Assembly (NCBI RefSeq): GCF_019880385.1
Contig: NZ_CP082273.1
Location: 1,178,001 to 1,242,000 of the forward strand
Length of the DNA: 64,000 nt
Reading direction: 5' to 3'
Source of the DNA: Nocardioides coralli
Lineage (GTDB): Bacteria > Actinomycetota > Actinomycetes > Propionibacteriales > Nocardioidaceae
Made by a program: the position numbers and the translations under genes. The notes under the pieces were generated by a model that searched no databases, had not been told where the DNA came from, and worked only from the letters and a program-made list of their open reading frames with translations. Shown in pieces: positions 37,455 to 50,111 of this stretch; position 1 is the first letter of the stretch; every line of letters starts with the position of its first letter.

Positions 37455-39143
37455 ATGGCCGACTCCGTTCGCACCCGCTGGCAGGAACGCTACGAGCAGT
37501 CCCGGGTCCGGGACGCCGACTTCACGACGCTGTCGGGGATGGAGGTCGAGCCGGCGTACGGCACCGAGGAGTCCGAGTGGCCCGGCGAGTTCCCCTTCAC
37601 GCGCGGGCTCTACGCCACCGGCTACCGCGGCCGCACCTGGACGATCCGTCAGTTCGCGGGGTTCGGCAACGCCGAGCAGACCAACGAGCGCTACCACATG
37701 ATCTTGCAGCGCGGGGGTGGCGGACTGTCGGTCGCCTTCGACATGCCGACGCTGATGGGGCGCGACTCCGACGACCCCCAGAGCCTGGGGGAGGTCGGAC
37801 ACTGCGGCGTGGCCGTCGACTCGGTCGCCGACATGGAGACGCTGTTCCGCGGCATCGACCTCGGCGACGTCACCACCTCGATGACCATCAGTGGCCCGGC
37901 CGTGCCCGTCTTCTGCATGATGCTCGTGGCCGCCGAGCGCGCCGGGGTCGACACCGGCAGCCTCAACGGCACGCTGCAGACCGACATCTTCAAGGAGTAC
38001 ATCGCCCAGAAGGAGTGGCTCTTCGGGCCCGAGCCGCACCTGCGGCTGGTCGGCGACCTCATGGAGTACTGCGCCGAGAAGATCCCGGCGTACAAGCCGC
38101 TGTCGGTGTCCGGCTACCACATCCGCGAGGCCGGATCGACCGCGGCGCAGGAGCTGGCCTTCACCCTGGCCGACGGGTTCGGCTACGTCGAGCTGGGCCT
38201 GTCCCGCGGGCTCGACGTCGACCGCTTCGCCCCCGGCCTGTCCTTCTTCTTCGACGCCCACGTCGACTTCTTCGAGGAGATCGCCAAGTTCCGCGCCGCC
38301 CGGCGGATCTGGGCGCGCTGGCTGCGCGACGTCTACGGCGCCCAGACCGACAAGGCGCAGTGGCTGCGGTTCCACACGCAGACCGCGGGCGTCTCCCTGA
38401 CCGCCCAGCAGCCCTACAACAACGTCGTCCGCACGGGCATCGAGGCGCTGGCCGCGGTGCTCGGTGGCACCAACAGCCTCCACACCAACGCCCTCGACGA
38501 GACCCTGGCGCTGCCCAGCGAGCAGGCTGCCGAGATCGCGCTGCGCACCCAGCAGGTGATCATGGAGGAGACCGGTGTCGTCAACGTCGCGGACCCGCTC
38601 GGCGGCAGCTGGTACGTCGAGGCGCTGACCGACCAGATCGAGGCCGAGGCCAACGCGATCTTCGACCGGATCCTGGCCCTCGGCGGGAGCACCCTGACCC
38701 ACGCCGACACCGAGGGCCTGGCCACGGCCACCCGCAACGGGGAGAACCCCGTCACCCGCGGCCTGCTGCAAGGCATCGAGGACGGCTGGTTCATGTCCGA
38801 GATCGCGGAGGCGGCCTTCCAGTACCAGGTCGCCCTGGAGAAGAAGGACAAGAAGATCGTCGGCGTCAACTGCCACGAGCACTCCGTCACCCACGACCTG
38901 GAGATCCTGCGCGTCAGCCACGAGGTCGAGGTGGAGCAGGTACGGGCACTCAGCGAGCGCAAGGCCGGCCGGGACGAGGCCGCGGTCAGCGCGGCCATCC
39001 AGCGCATGGTCGAGGTCGGCCGCACCGAGGACAACATGATCGAGGCGATGCTCGATGCCTGCCGCGCCGAGGCCACGCTGGGCGAGATCTGCGACGCCCT
39101 GCGGGCCGAGTGGGGCGAGTACCGGGAGCCGGCGCGCTTCTGA
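37455..39143 (+). CDS. icmA: Isobutyryl-CoA mutase large subunit (IcmA-like)
   Basis: 562-residue B12 mutase catalytic subunit lacking the C-terminal cobalamin-binding domain. Two residues that set substrate choice point to isobutyryl/n-butyryl-CoA rather than methylmalonyl-CoA: Phe67 in RQFAGF, where methylmalonyl-CoA mutase has Tyr, and Gln185 in EYIAQKEW, where it has Arg. The 118-residue spacing between them equals that in known enzymes. Length and start match Streptomyces IcmA. The partner IcmB (about 140 residues) is not in the window. It would feed branched butyrate units into or out of central acyl-CoA pools. Confidence 0.88.
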   Translation: MADSVRTRWQERYEQSRVRDADFTTLSGMEVEPAYGTEESEWPGEFPFTRGLYATGYRGRTWTIRQFAGFGNAEQTNERYHMILQRGGGGLSVAFDMPTLMGRDSDDPQSLGEVGHCGVAVDSVADMETLFRGIDLGDVTTSMTISGPAVPVFCMMLVAAERAGVDTGSLNGTLQTDIFKEYIAQKEWLFGPEPHLRLVGDLMEYCAEKIPAYKPLSVSGYHIREAGSTAAQELAFTLADGFGYVELGLSRGLDVDRFAPGLSFFFDAHVDFFEEIAKFRAARRIWARWLRDVYGAQTDKAQWLRFHTQTAGVSLTAQQPYNNVVRTGIEALAAVLGGTNSLHTNALDETLALPSEQAAEIALRTQQVIMEETGVVNVADPLGGSWYVEALTDQIEAEANAIFDRILALGGSTLTHADTEGLATATRNGENPVTRGLLQGIEDGWFMSEIAEAAFQYQVALEKKDKKIVGVNCHEHSVTHDLEILRVSHEVEVEQVRALSERKAGRDEAAVSAAIQRMVEVGRTEDNMIEAMLDACRAEATLGEICDALRAEWGEYREPARF

Positions 39144-39152
39144 CCCGCCCGG

Positions 39153-39923
39153 TCAGGGCTTCAGCCAGGAGCTGAGGTCCCGGCCGATCAGCTCCGCCAA
39201 CCGCTCGTTCGACTCGGTGTAGTGCTCGGTCAGCCGGGCCCGCGTCTCCGGCGACATCGGCGTGTAGGCCGCGGCGGCCTGGGCTCCCGACTCGTCGACG
39301 ACCCGGTACTTGTTGCTGCGCGGGAACTCCAGGTGCTCGGCCGGCTGCGGGTCGACGCCGAGGAACTCCAGCACCGCCCGCATCGTGCCCACCTGGTCGC
39401 GGGACACGTCGTCGAGGAGCAGCACGTGCACCCGCTCCCGACCGTGGTTGGCGAACAGCGCCTCGACCTGGGAGGCGTAGTGGCCGCGGTCGACGTAGGC
39501 GAACCCGATCCGCTTCTTCACCTGGTCCCGAGCCCGCCGCTCGGGCTCGGCCTCGATGGCTTCCTCGAAGGTCTCGAGCGTCTCGTCGCCCAGGCGCCGT
39601 TTGTGCCAGTAGTGGGAGTAGGCACGGTCGACCGGGTTGCGCAGGATCACCAGGATGCGTGCCTCGGGCAGGGTCGCGCCGAGCCGCTCGCGGGCGACCG
39701 GGTCGTACATGTAGGCGGGGGTGGCCTCGCCGACCTGCCGGTGGTGCGGGCGGGGCGTGAACTGCGACTCGTACCACTCCAGCCCGCGGCGGTACCGCCG
39801 GTCGAAGAAGTGGAGCTCCTTGGGGCGGGAGATGTGGATCTCCCGGTGCTTCCGGAGAGCCTCGCTGAGCGAGGTGGTGCCGCACTTCTGGGCGCCCGCG
39901 ATCACGAACGTGGGCAGCGGCAT
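39153..39923 (-). CDS. PAPS-dependent sulfotransferase
   Basis: 256 residues of the soluble sulfotransferase fold. Seen: 5'-phosphosulfate loop IAGAQKCGTTSLSEAL at the N-terminus and the 3'-phosphate motif ILRNPVDRAYSHYWHKR. These bind PAPS for transfer to a hydroxyl or amine, by family often on a carbohydrate or lipid. Acceptor unknown. GGAAGG precedes the ATG. It converges on icmA with a 9-base gap. Confidence 0.88.
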   Translation of the reverse strand: MPLPTFVIAGAQKCGTTSLSEALRKHREIHISRPKELHFFDRRYRRGLEWYESQFTPRPHHRQVGEATPAYMYDPVARERLGATLPEARILVILRNPVDRAYSHYWHKRRLGDETLETFEEAIEAEPERRARDQVKKRIGFAYVDRGHYASQVEALFANHGRERVHVLLLDDVSRDQVGTMRAVLEFLGVDPQPAEHLEFPRSNKYRVVDESGAQAAAAYTPMSPETRARLTEHYTESNERLAELIGRDLSSWLKP

Positions 39924-40001
39924 CGAGGTCCTTCCGGGTCGCGGTGACGAGGAGGATCACCCTACGTCACCCGGGGGCGAGGACCGGGCGGCCGGGCTCC
40001 C

Positions 40002-40013
40002 TAGGATGGCGGC
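40002..40013 (+). promoter_or_regulatory. Leaderless -10 box of the YbbN-like gene
   Basis: TAGGAT ends six bases before the ATG at 40014, with no ribosome site between. Confidence 0.45.
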
Positions 40014-40964
40014 ATGACGCAGCAGCCGTTCAGCCGTCCCGGAGCCGTCGACCTCTCTGCCCTGCAACGTCCAGCAGGTGCCCCCACCGGCGGGGCCGGC
40101 GCCGGTGCCGAGGGCGGGGCGCCGGCAGGCGGGTCGGCGTACGCCGTGCAGATCAGCGAGCAGAACTTCCAGACCACGATCGAGGCGTCGATGACGGCGC
40201 CCGTGCTCATGGTGTTCTACTCACGCTCCCGGATGCCCGAGAGCGGTCAGCTGGCCGACGACCTCGCCGCGCTGTCCGGCGAGTTCGAGGGCCGGTTCCT
40301 CGCCGGTCTCGTCGACATCGACGCGGTGCCCTCGATCGCCCAGGCCATGCAGATCCCCTCGGTGCCCCTCGTGGTGGCGATCGTCGACGGGCGACCCATG
40401 CCCCTGCTGCAGGACGTGGTCCCGATCGAGGAGCTGCGGCAGGCGCTGACACAGGTGATGCAGCAGCTCACCGCGCAGGGGGTCGCCGGCCGCCACCAGC
40501 CGCGGGGCTCCCAGCCGGCCGAGGGCGAGGAGGCTGACGAGGGTCCCGCCGCCGACCCGCGCTACGCCGCCGCCCAGGCCGCCCTCGCGGCCGACGACGC
40601 CGACGGCGCCGTGGCCGAGTACCAGAAGCTGGTCGACGCCAACCCTGCCGACGCCGAGGCTGCCGCGGGCCTCGCCATGGCGAAGGTGCTCCAGCGCACC
40701 CGCGGTGTGGACCTGCAGGCGGCGCGCGAGGCCGCGGCGGCGAACCCCGACGACGTCGACGCCCAGACCCTGGTCGCCGACCTCGACCTGCTCGGCGGCC
40801 ACGTCGACGACGCCTTCCAGCGGCTCGTCGACCTCGTGCGGAGGACGTCGGGCAAGGAGCGCGACAGCGCCCGCGAGCACCTGCTCGGCCTCTTCGGTGC
40901 CGTGGGGAACGACGACGTGAGGGTCCTGCGGGCCCGGCAGCAGCTGGCCTCCGCCCTGTTCTAG
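40014..40964 (+). CDS. YbbN/CnoX-like thioredoxin-fold tetratricopeptide protein
   Basis: 316 residues. A Gly/Ala-rich N-terminus is followed by a thioredoxin fold (about 45-150) in which the expected Cys-x-x-Cys is replaced by SRSRMPES, so it has no disulfide chemistry. The cis-Pro region IPSVPLVVAIVDG is kept. The C-terminal half (about 185-316) carries TPR-like helices with AAQAALAADDADGAVAEYQKL. This matches YbbN/CnoX co-chaperones that hold unfolding proteins for DnaK or GroEL. No chaperone gene is adjacent. Confidence 0.87.
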   Translation: MTQQPFSRPGAVDLSALQRPAGAPTGGAGAGAEGGAPAGGSAYAVQISEQNFQTTIEASMTAPVLMVFYSRSRMPESGQLADDLAALSGEFEGRFLAGLVDIDAVPSIAQAMQIPSVPLVVAIVDGRPMPLLQDVVPIEELRQALTQVMQQLTAQGVAGRHQPRGSQPAEGEEADEGPAADPRYAAAQAALAADDADGAVAEYQKLVDANPADAEAAAGLAMAKVLQRTRGVDLQAAREAAAANPDDVDAQTLVADLDLLGGHVDDAFQRLVDLVRRTSGKERDSAREHLLGLFGAVGNDDVRVLRARQQLASALF

Positions 40965-40994
40965 CGGCCAGTTCCAGCGGCGTGGTTCCTGCGG

Positions 40995-43658
<2,664 letters not shown>

Positions 43659-43712
43659 GCGCCGATCCAACTCCCTCGCGCCGCGTTTGGCGAGTGCCGC
43701 CGCGGGGCGGCG

Positions 43713-44738
43713 TCAGGGTGTGTCGGGGGAGCGGCCGCTCTCGGCGTACGCCGGACCGCCGTCGTGCACGTTGGCGAGTGCTGCCGCGACCCGCCGGGCC
43801 GTGAAGTCGGCGCAGCGCTCGACGACCTGCTCCATGGTGCAGAACTCGGCGGCACGGATCTCGCGCGTCTCCTTCACGACCGCGTCGAGCAGCGAGGGAT
43901 CGTGGACGCCGCCGTCGAACACCAGGCACAGGGCGTCGTCCCAGCCGCCCCAGGGGGGCAGCCAGTCCGTCAGCAGCAGCCGGCCGGCCGGGAGGTCGAG
44001 GGCGAGTTCCTCGGCCACCTCCCGGCTCACGGCCCGCTGGGGGGACTCGCCGACCTCCACGACACCGCCGGGCAGGTCCCAGTCACGCTTGTAGGTCAGC
44101 TGGCAGAGCAGCACGCGGTCGGCCGGGTCACGGACCAGCAGCTGGCTGATGCCGCGCTTGCGCGGCAGGAAGGAGTTCAGGAGCGCCCGGAAGCCACCGG
44201 GCTCGGTGATCGGCGGGTCGGACGCCAGCCGGGCGAACAGCACGGTGTCGTGGCGGTCGCCGCGGAGGACCTCACGCCCGCGCATCACGCCCTCGCGTTG
44301 CAGCCCGGCGCGGGTGGCGAGCCGCTTCGAGCGCTCGTTGGCGGTGTTGACGTAGGCCTCGATCCGGACCAGGCCCAGCTGGTCGACCGCCCAGTCCACC
44401 AGCATCCGCACCGCCCGCACGCCGTAGCCGCGTCCCCGATGACCGGCGTACAGGGTCCAGGAGAGCTCGCCGATGTGGTCGTCCTTGACCCGCACCTCGA
44501 CGTTGCCCACCACCGCACCCTCCGCCTCGACCAGGAAGTTGACGGTAGTGCCGTCCTCCCACCCCTGCCGCCACCGGCGGATGGCGTCCCGCTGCTCGGC
44601 CTCGGTGGGGGAGGCGTGCTCGGAGCCGAACCACTGGGCGATCTCCTCGTCGTGGCCCGCGACGCCGGCGGCCACGTCGGCGTCGGTCCAGGGACGGAGC
44701 GTCACTGTGCCGTCGGTCAGGGTCGGCTGGTCGCTCAC
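43713..44738 (-). CDS. GNAT acetyltransferase - Nudix hydrolase fusion
   Basis: 341 residues, two enzymes in one chain. N-terminal GNAT domain (about 8-170) of the RimJ/RimL type with acetyl-CoA loop RGRGYG (101-106). C-terminal Nudix domain (about 195-320) with a Nudix box at 224-249 of the form G-x5-E-x7-REVAEEL, the late Gly being Ala. The fusion suggests acetylation and nucleotide-diphosphate cleanup act together; substrates are unknown. It has its own leaderless promoter (TAGGGT six bases before GTG 44738), so it is not simply the tail of the glg operon. Confidence 0.85.
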   Translation of the reverse strand: MSDQPTLTDGTVTLRPWTDADVAAGVAGHDEEIAQWFGSEHASPTEAEQRDAIRRWRQGWEDGTTVNFLVEAEGAVVGNVEVRVKDDHIGELSWTLYAGHRGRGYGVRAVRMLVDWAVDQLGLVRIEAYVNTANERSKRLATRAGLQREGVMRGREVLRGDRHDTVLFARLASDPPITEPGGFRALLNSFLPRKRGISQLLVRDPADRVLLCQLTYKRDWDLPGGVVEVGESPQRAVSREVAEELALDLPAGRLLLTDWLPPWGGWDDALCLVFDGGVHDPSLLDAVVKETREIRAAEFCTMEQVVERCADFTARRVAAALANVHDGGPAYAESGRSPDTP

Positions 44739-44803
44739 GCGGTCACCCTAGCCACCGCCCGAGACCCCTCCTCGCTGCTCCGACGGCCGGCCGGCTCGCG
44801 TGC

Positions 44804-46996
44804 TCAGCTGGTGCGTCGCAACCACACCGTGGCGAGCGGCGGCACCGTGATGTCGGCGTACGCCGGCTGGCCGTGGTGCTCGCCCTCGACCCCCGTCACC
44901 GACCCCAGGTTGCCGACACCGGATCCGGTGTAGGTGTCGCTGTCGGTGTTGAGGACCTCCGCCCAGGTGCCGGCCGCGGGCAGCGGGAGCCGGTAGTCGC
45001 CGTGCGGGCTGGGGGAGAAGTTGGACACGCACACCAGCGGTTCGCCGTCGGCGGAGCGACGGAGGAACGAGAACACGTTGCGGCTGGCGTCGTCGGCGTC
45101 GAGCCAGGCGAATCCCTCCGGGTCCTGGTCGGAGGTCCAGAGCGTCGGGGTCTCCCGGTAGACCCGGTTGAGGTCGCGCACCAGCGACTGCACGCCGCGG
45201 TGCTCGGGGTGGTCGAGCAGCCACCAGTCGAGCTCGCGGGCCTCGGCCCACTCCGACTCCTGGCCGATCTCCGCGCCCATGAACACCAGCTGCTTGCCCG
45301 GGTGGGCCCACATGTAGGCGAGGTAGGCGCGCAGGTTGGCCAGCTGCTGCCACCGGTCGCCGGGCATCTTGCGAAGCAGCGAACCCTTGCCGTGGACGAC
45401 CTCGTCGTGGCTCAGCGGCAGCACGTAGTGCTCGGACCACGCGTACACGATCGAGAACGTCATCTCCCCGTGGTGCCAGGCCCGGTGGACCGGGTCACGC
45501 TCGAGGTAGCCCAGGGAGTCGTGCATCCACCCCATGTTCCACTTGAGGTGGAAGCCGAGCCCGTCGGCCGAGGTCGGCCGGGTCACGCCGGGCCACGAGG
45601 TCGACTCCTCCGCGATCGTGAGCGCGCCGGGCACCCGCTTGCCGACGGTGCCGTTCATCTCCTGGAGGAACTGCACGGCCTCGAGGTTCTCGCGCCCGCC
45701 GTGCACGTTCGGGCTCCACTGGTCGGGCTCGCGCGAGTAGTCCAGGTAGAGCATGGAGGCGACCGCGTCGACGCGGAGCCCGTCGATGTGGAACTCCTCC
45801 AGCCAGTAGAGGGCGTTGGCCACCAGGAAGTTGCGCACCTCCCGGCGACCGAAGTCGAAGATGTAGGTCCCCCAGTCGGGATGCTCCCCGCGTGACGGGT
45901 TCGGGTCCTCGTAGAGCGGCGTGCCGTCGAACCGGGCCAGGGCGAAGTCGTCCTTGGGGAAGTGGGCCGGCACCCAGTCGACGATGACGCCGATGCCCGC
46001 CTGGTGGAGCCGGTCCACGAGGTGCCGGAACCCGTCGGGGTCGCCGAAGCGCGAGGTCGGTGCGTAGTAGGAGGTGACCTGGTAGCCCCACGACCCCCCG
46101 AAGGGGTGCTCCATCACAGGCAGGAACTCCACGTGGGTGAAGCCGAGGTCGGTGAGGTAGGGCACCAGCTCGTCGGCCAGCTCGGCGTACGACAACGGCG
46201 TGCCGTGCCGGCGGCGCCACGAGCCGAGGTGGACCTCGTAGGTCGACATCGGCTCCACGAGCGCCTGCCGCGAGGCACGCGCCGCCATCCACTCGTCGTC
46301 ACCCCAGGCGTAGGTCGACTCGAACACGACCGAGGAGGTGGCCGGCGGCACCTCGGTGTGGAAGGCCATCGGGTCGGCCTTCTCCCGCCACTGGCCGTCG
46401 GCGCCGAGGATCAGGAACTTGTAGCCCGTGCCGCTGCCGATGTCGGGGACGAACAGCTCCCAGACGCCCGAGGTGCCGAGCTGGCGCATCGGGTGCTCAC
46501 GGCCGTCCCAGTGGTTGAAGGACCCCTTGACCCGCACCCCCTTGGCCGAGGGCGCCCAGACCGCGAACGCGGTCCCGGTGACGACGTCGCCGAGGGGGCC
46601 CTCGTAGCGGTGGACGTGGGTGCCAAGCACCTCCCACAGGTTCTCGTGGCGGCCCTCGTTGATGAGGTGAAGGTCGGTCTCACCCAGGGTCGGCAGGAAG
46701 CGGTAGGGGTCGTCCAGCGTCGTCGGGGCGCCGTCGTAGGTGACCTCCAGCCTGTAGTCGGGCACCTCGCTGTCGGGCAGCACGCCGACCCAGACACCGC
46801 CGTGCTCGTGCTCCAGCGGCACCCGGGTGTCGCCGTAGCGGACCACCACCGAGGACGCGAGCGGCTTGAGCGCACGGACCGTCACCGCACCGTCGTGCTC
46901 GTGCGGTCCGAGCACGGCGTGCGGGTGGCCGTGCTCGCCGCGCACGAGCAGCTCCAGCTCGTGGGTCGGGACGGGGATCGGGGTGCTGGTGCTCAT
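44804..46996 (-). CDS. glgB: 1,4-alpha-glucan branching enzyme
   Basis: 730-residue GH13 enzyme adding alpha-1,6 branches to linear glucan. Seen: N-terminal CBM48-type modules (about 1-220), then the catalytic barrel with [12 protein letters not shown] (nucleophile Asp), [11 protein letters not shown] (acid/base Glu) and [11 protein letters not shown]. Last gene of the four-gene GlgE operon; its ATG overlaps the maltokinase stop as ATGA. It branches the linear chains that GlgE extends. Confidence 0.95.
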   Translation of the reverse strand: MSTSTPIPVPTHELELLVRGEHGHPHAVLGPHEHDGAVTVRALKPLASSVVVRYGDTRVPLEHEHGGVWVGVLPDSEVPDYRLEVTYDGAPTTLDDPYRFLPTLGETDLHLINEGRHENLWEVLGTHVHRYEGPLGDVVTGTAFAVWAPSAKGVRVKGSFNHWDGREHPMRQLGTSGVWELFVPDIGSGTGYKFLILGADGQWREKADPMAFHTEVPPATSSVVFESTYAWGDDEWMAARASRQALVEPMSTYEVHLGSWRRRHGTPLSYAELADELVPYLTDLGFTHVEFLPVMEHPFGGSWGYQVTSYYAPTSRFGDPDGFRHLVDRLHQAGIGVIVDWVPAHFPKDDFALARFDGTPLYEDPNPSRGEHPDWGTYIFDFGRREVRNFLVANALYWLEEFHIDGLRVDAVASMLYLDYSREPDQWSPNVHGGRENLEAVQFLQEMNGTVGKRVPGALTIAEESTSWPGVTRPTSADGLGFHLKWNMGWMHDSLGYLERDPVHRAWHHGEMTFSIVYAWSEHYVLPLSHDEVVHGKGSLLRKMPGDRWQQLANLRAYLAYMWAHPGKQLVFMGAEIGQESEWAEARELDWWLLDHPEHRGVQSLVRDLNRVYRETPTLWTSDQDPEGFAWLDADDASRNVFSFLRRSADGEPLVCVSNFSPSPHGDYRLPLPAAGTWAEVLNTDSDTYTGSGVGNLGSVTGVEGEHHGQPAYADITVPPLATVWLRRTS

Positions 46997-48375
46997 GACG
47001 TCCTCACTCGGGCGATGGCGGCCAGGGGGATGGCCACCCAGGTCGGTCGGTTCCGGGCCTCGTAGACGGTCTCGTAGACCGCTTTGTCCGCGACGTACGC
47101 CGACAGCAACGCATCCTCCTCGTCGGTCAGGTCGTGCTGGGCGTAGGCGTCCAGGAACGCCGTGCGGTTGCGGCGCGACCACTCGGCTGCCCGGTAGGCA
47201 CGCTGCTCGACACCGAGGGCGTCAGCGTCGGAGTAGGTGCGCTCGACGACCTGGGGGGCGTAGTCGAAGGACCGGAGCATGCCGGCGACGTCGCGCCACG
47301 GGGAGTCCGGGAGCACCCGCTCGGCCAGCGGCTTCGCCGGCTCGCCCTCGAAGTCGACGATCTTCCACCCCTTGACGGTGCGCAGCGTCTGCCCGAGGTG
47401 GAGGTCGCCGTGGACCTGCTGGATCTCCACGTCGGACAGGTCGGCGACGGCGTCGAAGACCCGGCGCAGCCGGTCGGCGTAGTCCTCGAGCTCGGGGACC
47501 ACGCCGAGTGCCGCGTCGAGGCGCGCGTGCATTGCGGCGGTCAGCTCGGCCTGCTCGCCGGTGGTGCGCCGCCGGGTCGGGAAGTGCTCGGCGAGGGTCT
47601 CGTGGGTCTCGCGCAGCGCGACGCCCAGCCGGGACGCCTCGGCGGCGAAGTCACCTCCGACCTCCTCGGCGTGCAGGTCGCCCTCGGCGAAGAGGTTGCG
47701 GACGCTCGCGAGCGCGAGCTCCCAGCCGTCGCTGGCCGTGCGGAGGAACTGCTGGAGCATCCCGAGCTGCAGCACCTCTCCCTCGACGAGGGAGTCGGTC
47801 TCGAGCCAGCCGTAGAGGGCCGCGACGTGGTCGGAACCGGCACGGGTCAGCACCTCGTGGACGCTGATGTCGGGGTTGCGGCCGGGCGTGATCTTGCGGA
47901 AGAGCTTGAGGAGCGAGTCGTCGCCGAAGGCGACGGAGGAGTTGGACTGCTCACCGGAGAAGAGCGTGGAGTGCGTCTCCAGGTCGAGGTCGTGGCCCGG
48001 CAGCCGCTCGAAGCGGAGCGGACCCTCCGCCGGCGGGGCGTCGAAGGCCGTCAGCAGGTGAGCCATCGCCGCCCGGTCGTGGACCGCGTCGTAGACGACG
48101 CACGGCCCGAGGTCGGGGTCGTCGGCCTCGCCCACCCTCGCGTGGTCGAGGGCCTCCTGCGGCTTGGCGTAGCAGGAGAGCGGGAGCTGGTAGTACTCCT
48201 TGCCGCCCTCCGCGTCGTCGTAGGCGACGGTCACCAGGTCGACCACGAGGCCGGGCCCGCCGTCCGCGAGGGAGCCGAGCACCCCGAGGCGGCGGACGCC
48301 CTCGAGCCGGAACGGCCGGCCCTTGCCGCCGAACCAGCGCGCGCCGGCGACGAACTCGTCGAGTGGCAGGGTCAC
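46993..48375 (-). CDS. mak: Maltokinase
   Basis: 460-residue kinase phosphorylating maltose with ATP to maltose-1-phosphate, the GlgE donor. Seen: N-terminal cap-like domain with [11 protein letters not shown], catalytic loop [12 protein letters not shown] and the metal-binding [10 protein letters not shown], as in mycobacterial Mak/Pep2. The GTG at 48375 overlaps the treS stop as GTGA. In some actinobacteria TreS and Mak are fused; here they are separate but coupled. Confidence 0.94.
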   Translation of the reverse strand: MTLPLDEFVAGARWFGGKGRPFRLEGVRRLGVLGSLADGGPGLVVDLVTVAYDDAEGGKEYYQLPLSCYAKPQEALDHARVGEADDPDLGPCVVYDAVHDRAAMAHLLTAFDAPPAEGPLRFERLPGHDLDLETHSTLFSGEQSNSSVAFGDDSLLKLFRKITPGRNPDISVHEVLTRAGSDHVAALYGWLETDSLVEGEVLQLGMLQQFLRTASDGWELALASVRNLFAEGDLHAEEVGGDFAAEASRLGVALRETHETLAEHFPTRRRTTGEQAELTAAMHARLDAALGVVPELEDYADRLRRVFDAVADLSDVEIQQVHGDLHLGQTLRTVKGWKIVDFEGEPAKPLAERVLPDSPWRDVAGMLRSFDYAPQVVERTYSDADALGVEQRAYRAAEWSRRNRTAFLDAYAQHDLTDEEDALLSAYVADKAVYETVYEARNRPTWVAIPLAAIARVRTS

Positions 48376-50111
48376 CCCGTGGTCCCTTCGTCGGTGGCGG
48401 GTCGGGTCAGGCGGAACCAGTAGAAGCCGTACCCACCCAGCGTCAGGAGATACGGCAGCTCGCCGATGGGAGGGAACGGCACCCCGCCGAGCAGCTCCAC
48501 CGGGACCATGCCCTCCCACCGACGCAGGTCGAGCTCGACCGGCTGCGGGAAGCGGGAGAGGTTGTTGACGCACAGGATCATGTCCTGGCGCCCGGTGGCC
48601 TCGACGGTGTGCTCGCGCGCGTAGGACAGCACGCTGGGGTTGGAGCCGCCGAGGTCGCTGAAGCTGCCGAGCCCGAAGGCGGGGTGGTCGCGACGTGCGT
48701 GGATGATGCGCCGGGTCCAGTGCAGCAGGGACGAGGAGTTCTCCAGCTGGGCCTCCACGTTGACGCTCTGGTAGCCGGTGACCGGGTCCTGGATCAGCGG
48801 CAGGTGGAGCTTGCCCGGCGTCGCGGCCGAGAAGCCGGCGTTCCGGTCGGGCGTCCACTGCATGGGGGTGCGTACGCCGTCGCGGTCACCGAGCCAGATG
48901 TTGTCGCCCATCCCGATCTCGTCGCCGTAGTACAGGACGGGTGACCCGGGCAGGGAGAGCAGCAGCGCCGTGAACAGCTCCATCCGGTTGATGTCGTGCT
49001 CGAGCAGCGGAGCGAGACGGCGGCGGATCCCGATGTTGGCCTTCATCCGCGGGTCCTTGGCGTACTCGGCCCACATGTAGTCGCGGTCCTCGTCGGTGAC
49101 CATCTCGAGCGTCAGCTCGTCGTGGTTGCGCAGGAAGATGCCCCATTGGCACCCGTCCGGGATGGCGGGGGTCTGGGCCATGATCTCGCTGATGGGGTAG
49201 CGCGACTCACGGCGGACCGCCATGAAGATGCGCGGCATCACGGGGAAGTGGAAGGCCATGTGGCACTCGTCCCCGCCGACGGCCGGGTCGCCGAAGTACT
49301 CCACGACGTCGTCAGGCCACTGGTTGGCCTCGCAGAGCAGCACGGTGCCGGGGTACTTCTCGTCCACGAACGTGCGGACCTTCTTGAGGAACTCGTGGGT
49401 CTCCGGCAGGTTCTCCCCGTTGGTGCCCGGTCGCTCGTAGAGATAGGGGACGGCGTCGAGACGGAACCCGTCGAGGCCCATCGCGAGCCAGAAGTCCATC
49501 GCGTCCAGCATCGCCTCGTGGACCTTCGGGTTGTCGAAGTTGAGGTCGGGCTGGTGGTGGAAGAAGCGGTGCCAGAAGTACTGGCCGCGCTGCTGGTCGA
49601 AGGTCCAGTTGGACGGCTCGGTGTCGACGAAGATGATCCGGGCGTCGGCGTAGAGCTCGTCGGTGTCGGACCACACGTAGAAGTCGCCGTAGGGGCCGTC
49701 GGGGTCGCGGCGTGACTCCTGGAACCACGGATGGGCGTCGCTGGTGTGGTTCATGACGAAGTCGATGATCACGCGGATGCCCCGCTGGTGGGCCTCGTCG
49801 ATGAACAGCTTGAAGTCGTCGACCGTCCCGCACTCCGGGAGGATGTCGGTGTAGTCCGCGACGTCGTAGCCGCCGTCGCGCAGCGGTGAGGTGAAGAACG
49901 GCGGCACCCAGAGGCAGTCCACGCCGAGCCACTCGAGGTAGTCGAGCTTCTCGATGAGACCGCGGAAGTCGCCGGTGCCGTCGCCGTCGGAGTCGCGGAA
50001 GGACCGGACCAGCACCTCGTAGAAGACGGCTGTCTTGAACCACTCGGGGGTGTCGCCGAGCGGCTGGAGCCGCGCGGGGTCGATCGGCTCGTCGGCCACC
50101 ACCTCGGTCAT
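48372..50111 (-). CDS. treS: Trehalose synthase (maltose alpha-D-glucosyltransferase)
   Basis: 579-residue GH13 enzyme isomerising trehalose and maltose. Seen: [20 protein letters not shown] at the start of the barrel, [20 protein letters not shown] (nucleophile Asp), [12 protein letters not shown] (Glu) and [11 protein letters not shown]. These are TreS rather than general amylase signatures. GGAG lies seven bases before the ATG. The ATG overlaps the glgE stop, so production is coupled along the operon. Confidence 0.95.
   Translation of the reverse strand: MTEVVADEPIDPARLQPLGDTPEWFKTAVFYEVLVRSFRDSDGDGTGDFRGLIEKLDYLEWLGVDCLWVPPFFTSPLRDGGYDVADYTDILPECGTVDDFKLFIDEAHQRGIRVIIDFVMNHTSDAHPWFQESRRDPDGPYGDFYVWSDTDELYADARIIFVDTEPSNWTFDQQRGQYFWHRFFHHQPDLNFDNPKVHEAMLDAMDFWLAMGLDGFRLDAVPYLYERPGTNGENLPETHEFLKKVRTFVDEKYPGTVLLCEANQWPDDVVEYFGDPAVGGDECHMAFHFPVMPRIFMAVRRESRYPISEIMAQTPAIPDGCQWGIFLRNHDELTLEMVTDEDRDYMWAEYAKDPRMKANIGIRRRLAPLLEHDINRMELFTALLLSLPGSPVLYYGDEIGMGDNIWLGDRDGVRTPMQWTPDRNAGFSAATPGKLHLPLIQDPVTGYQSVNVEAQLENSSSLLHWTRRIIHARRDHPAFGLGSFSDLGGSNPSVLSYAREHTVEATGRQDMILCVNNLSRFPQPVELDLRRWEGMVPVELLGGVPFPPIGELPYLLTLGGYGFYWFRLTRPATDEGTTG

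Noticed and set aside
37455..39143. Methylmalonyl-CoA mutase call for the second mutase
   Set aside because: The Tyr and Arg expected in the methylmalonyl-CoA pocket are Phe67 and Gln185, and the B12 domain is missing.
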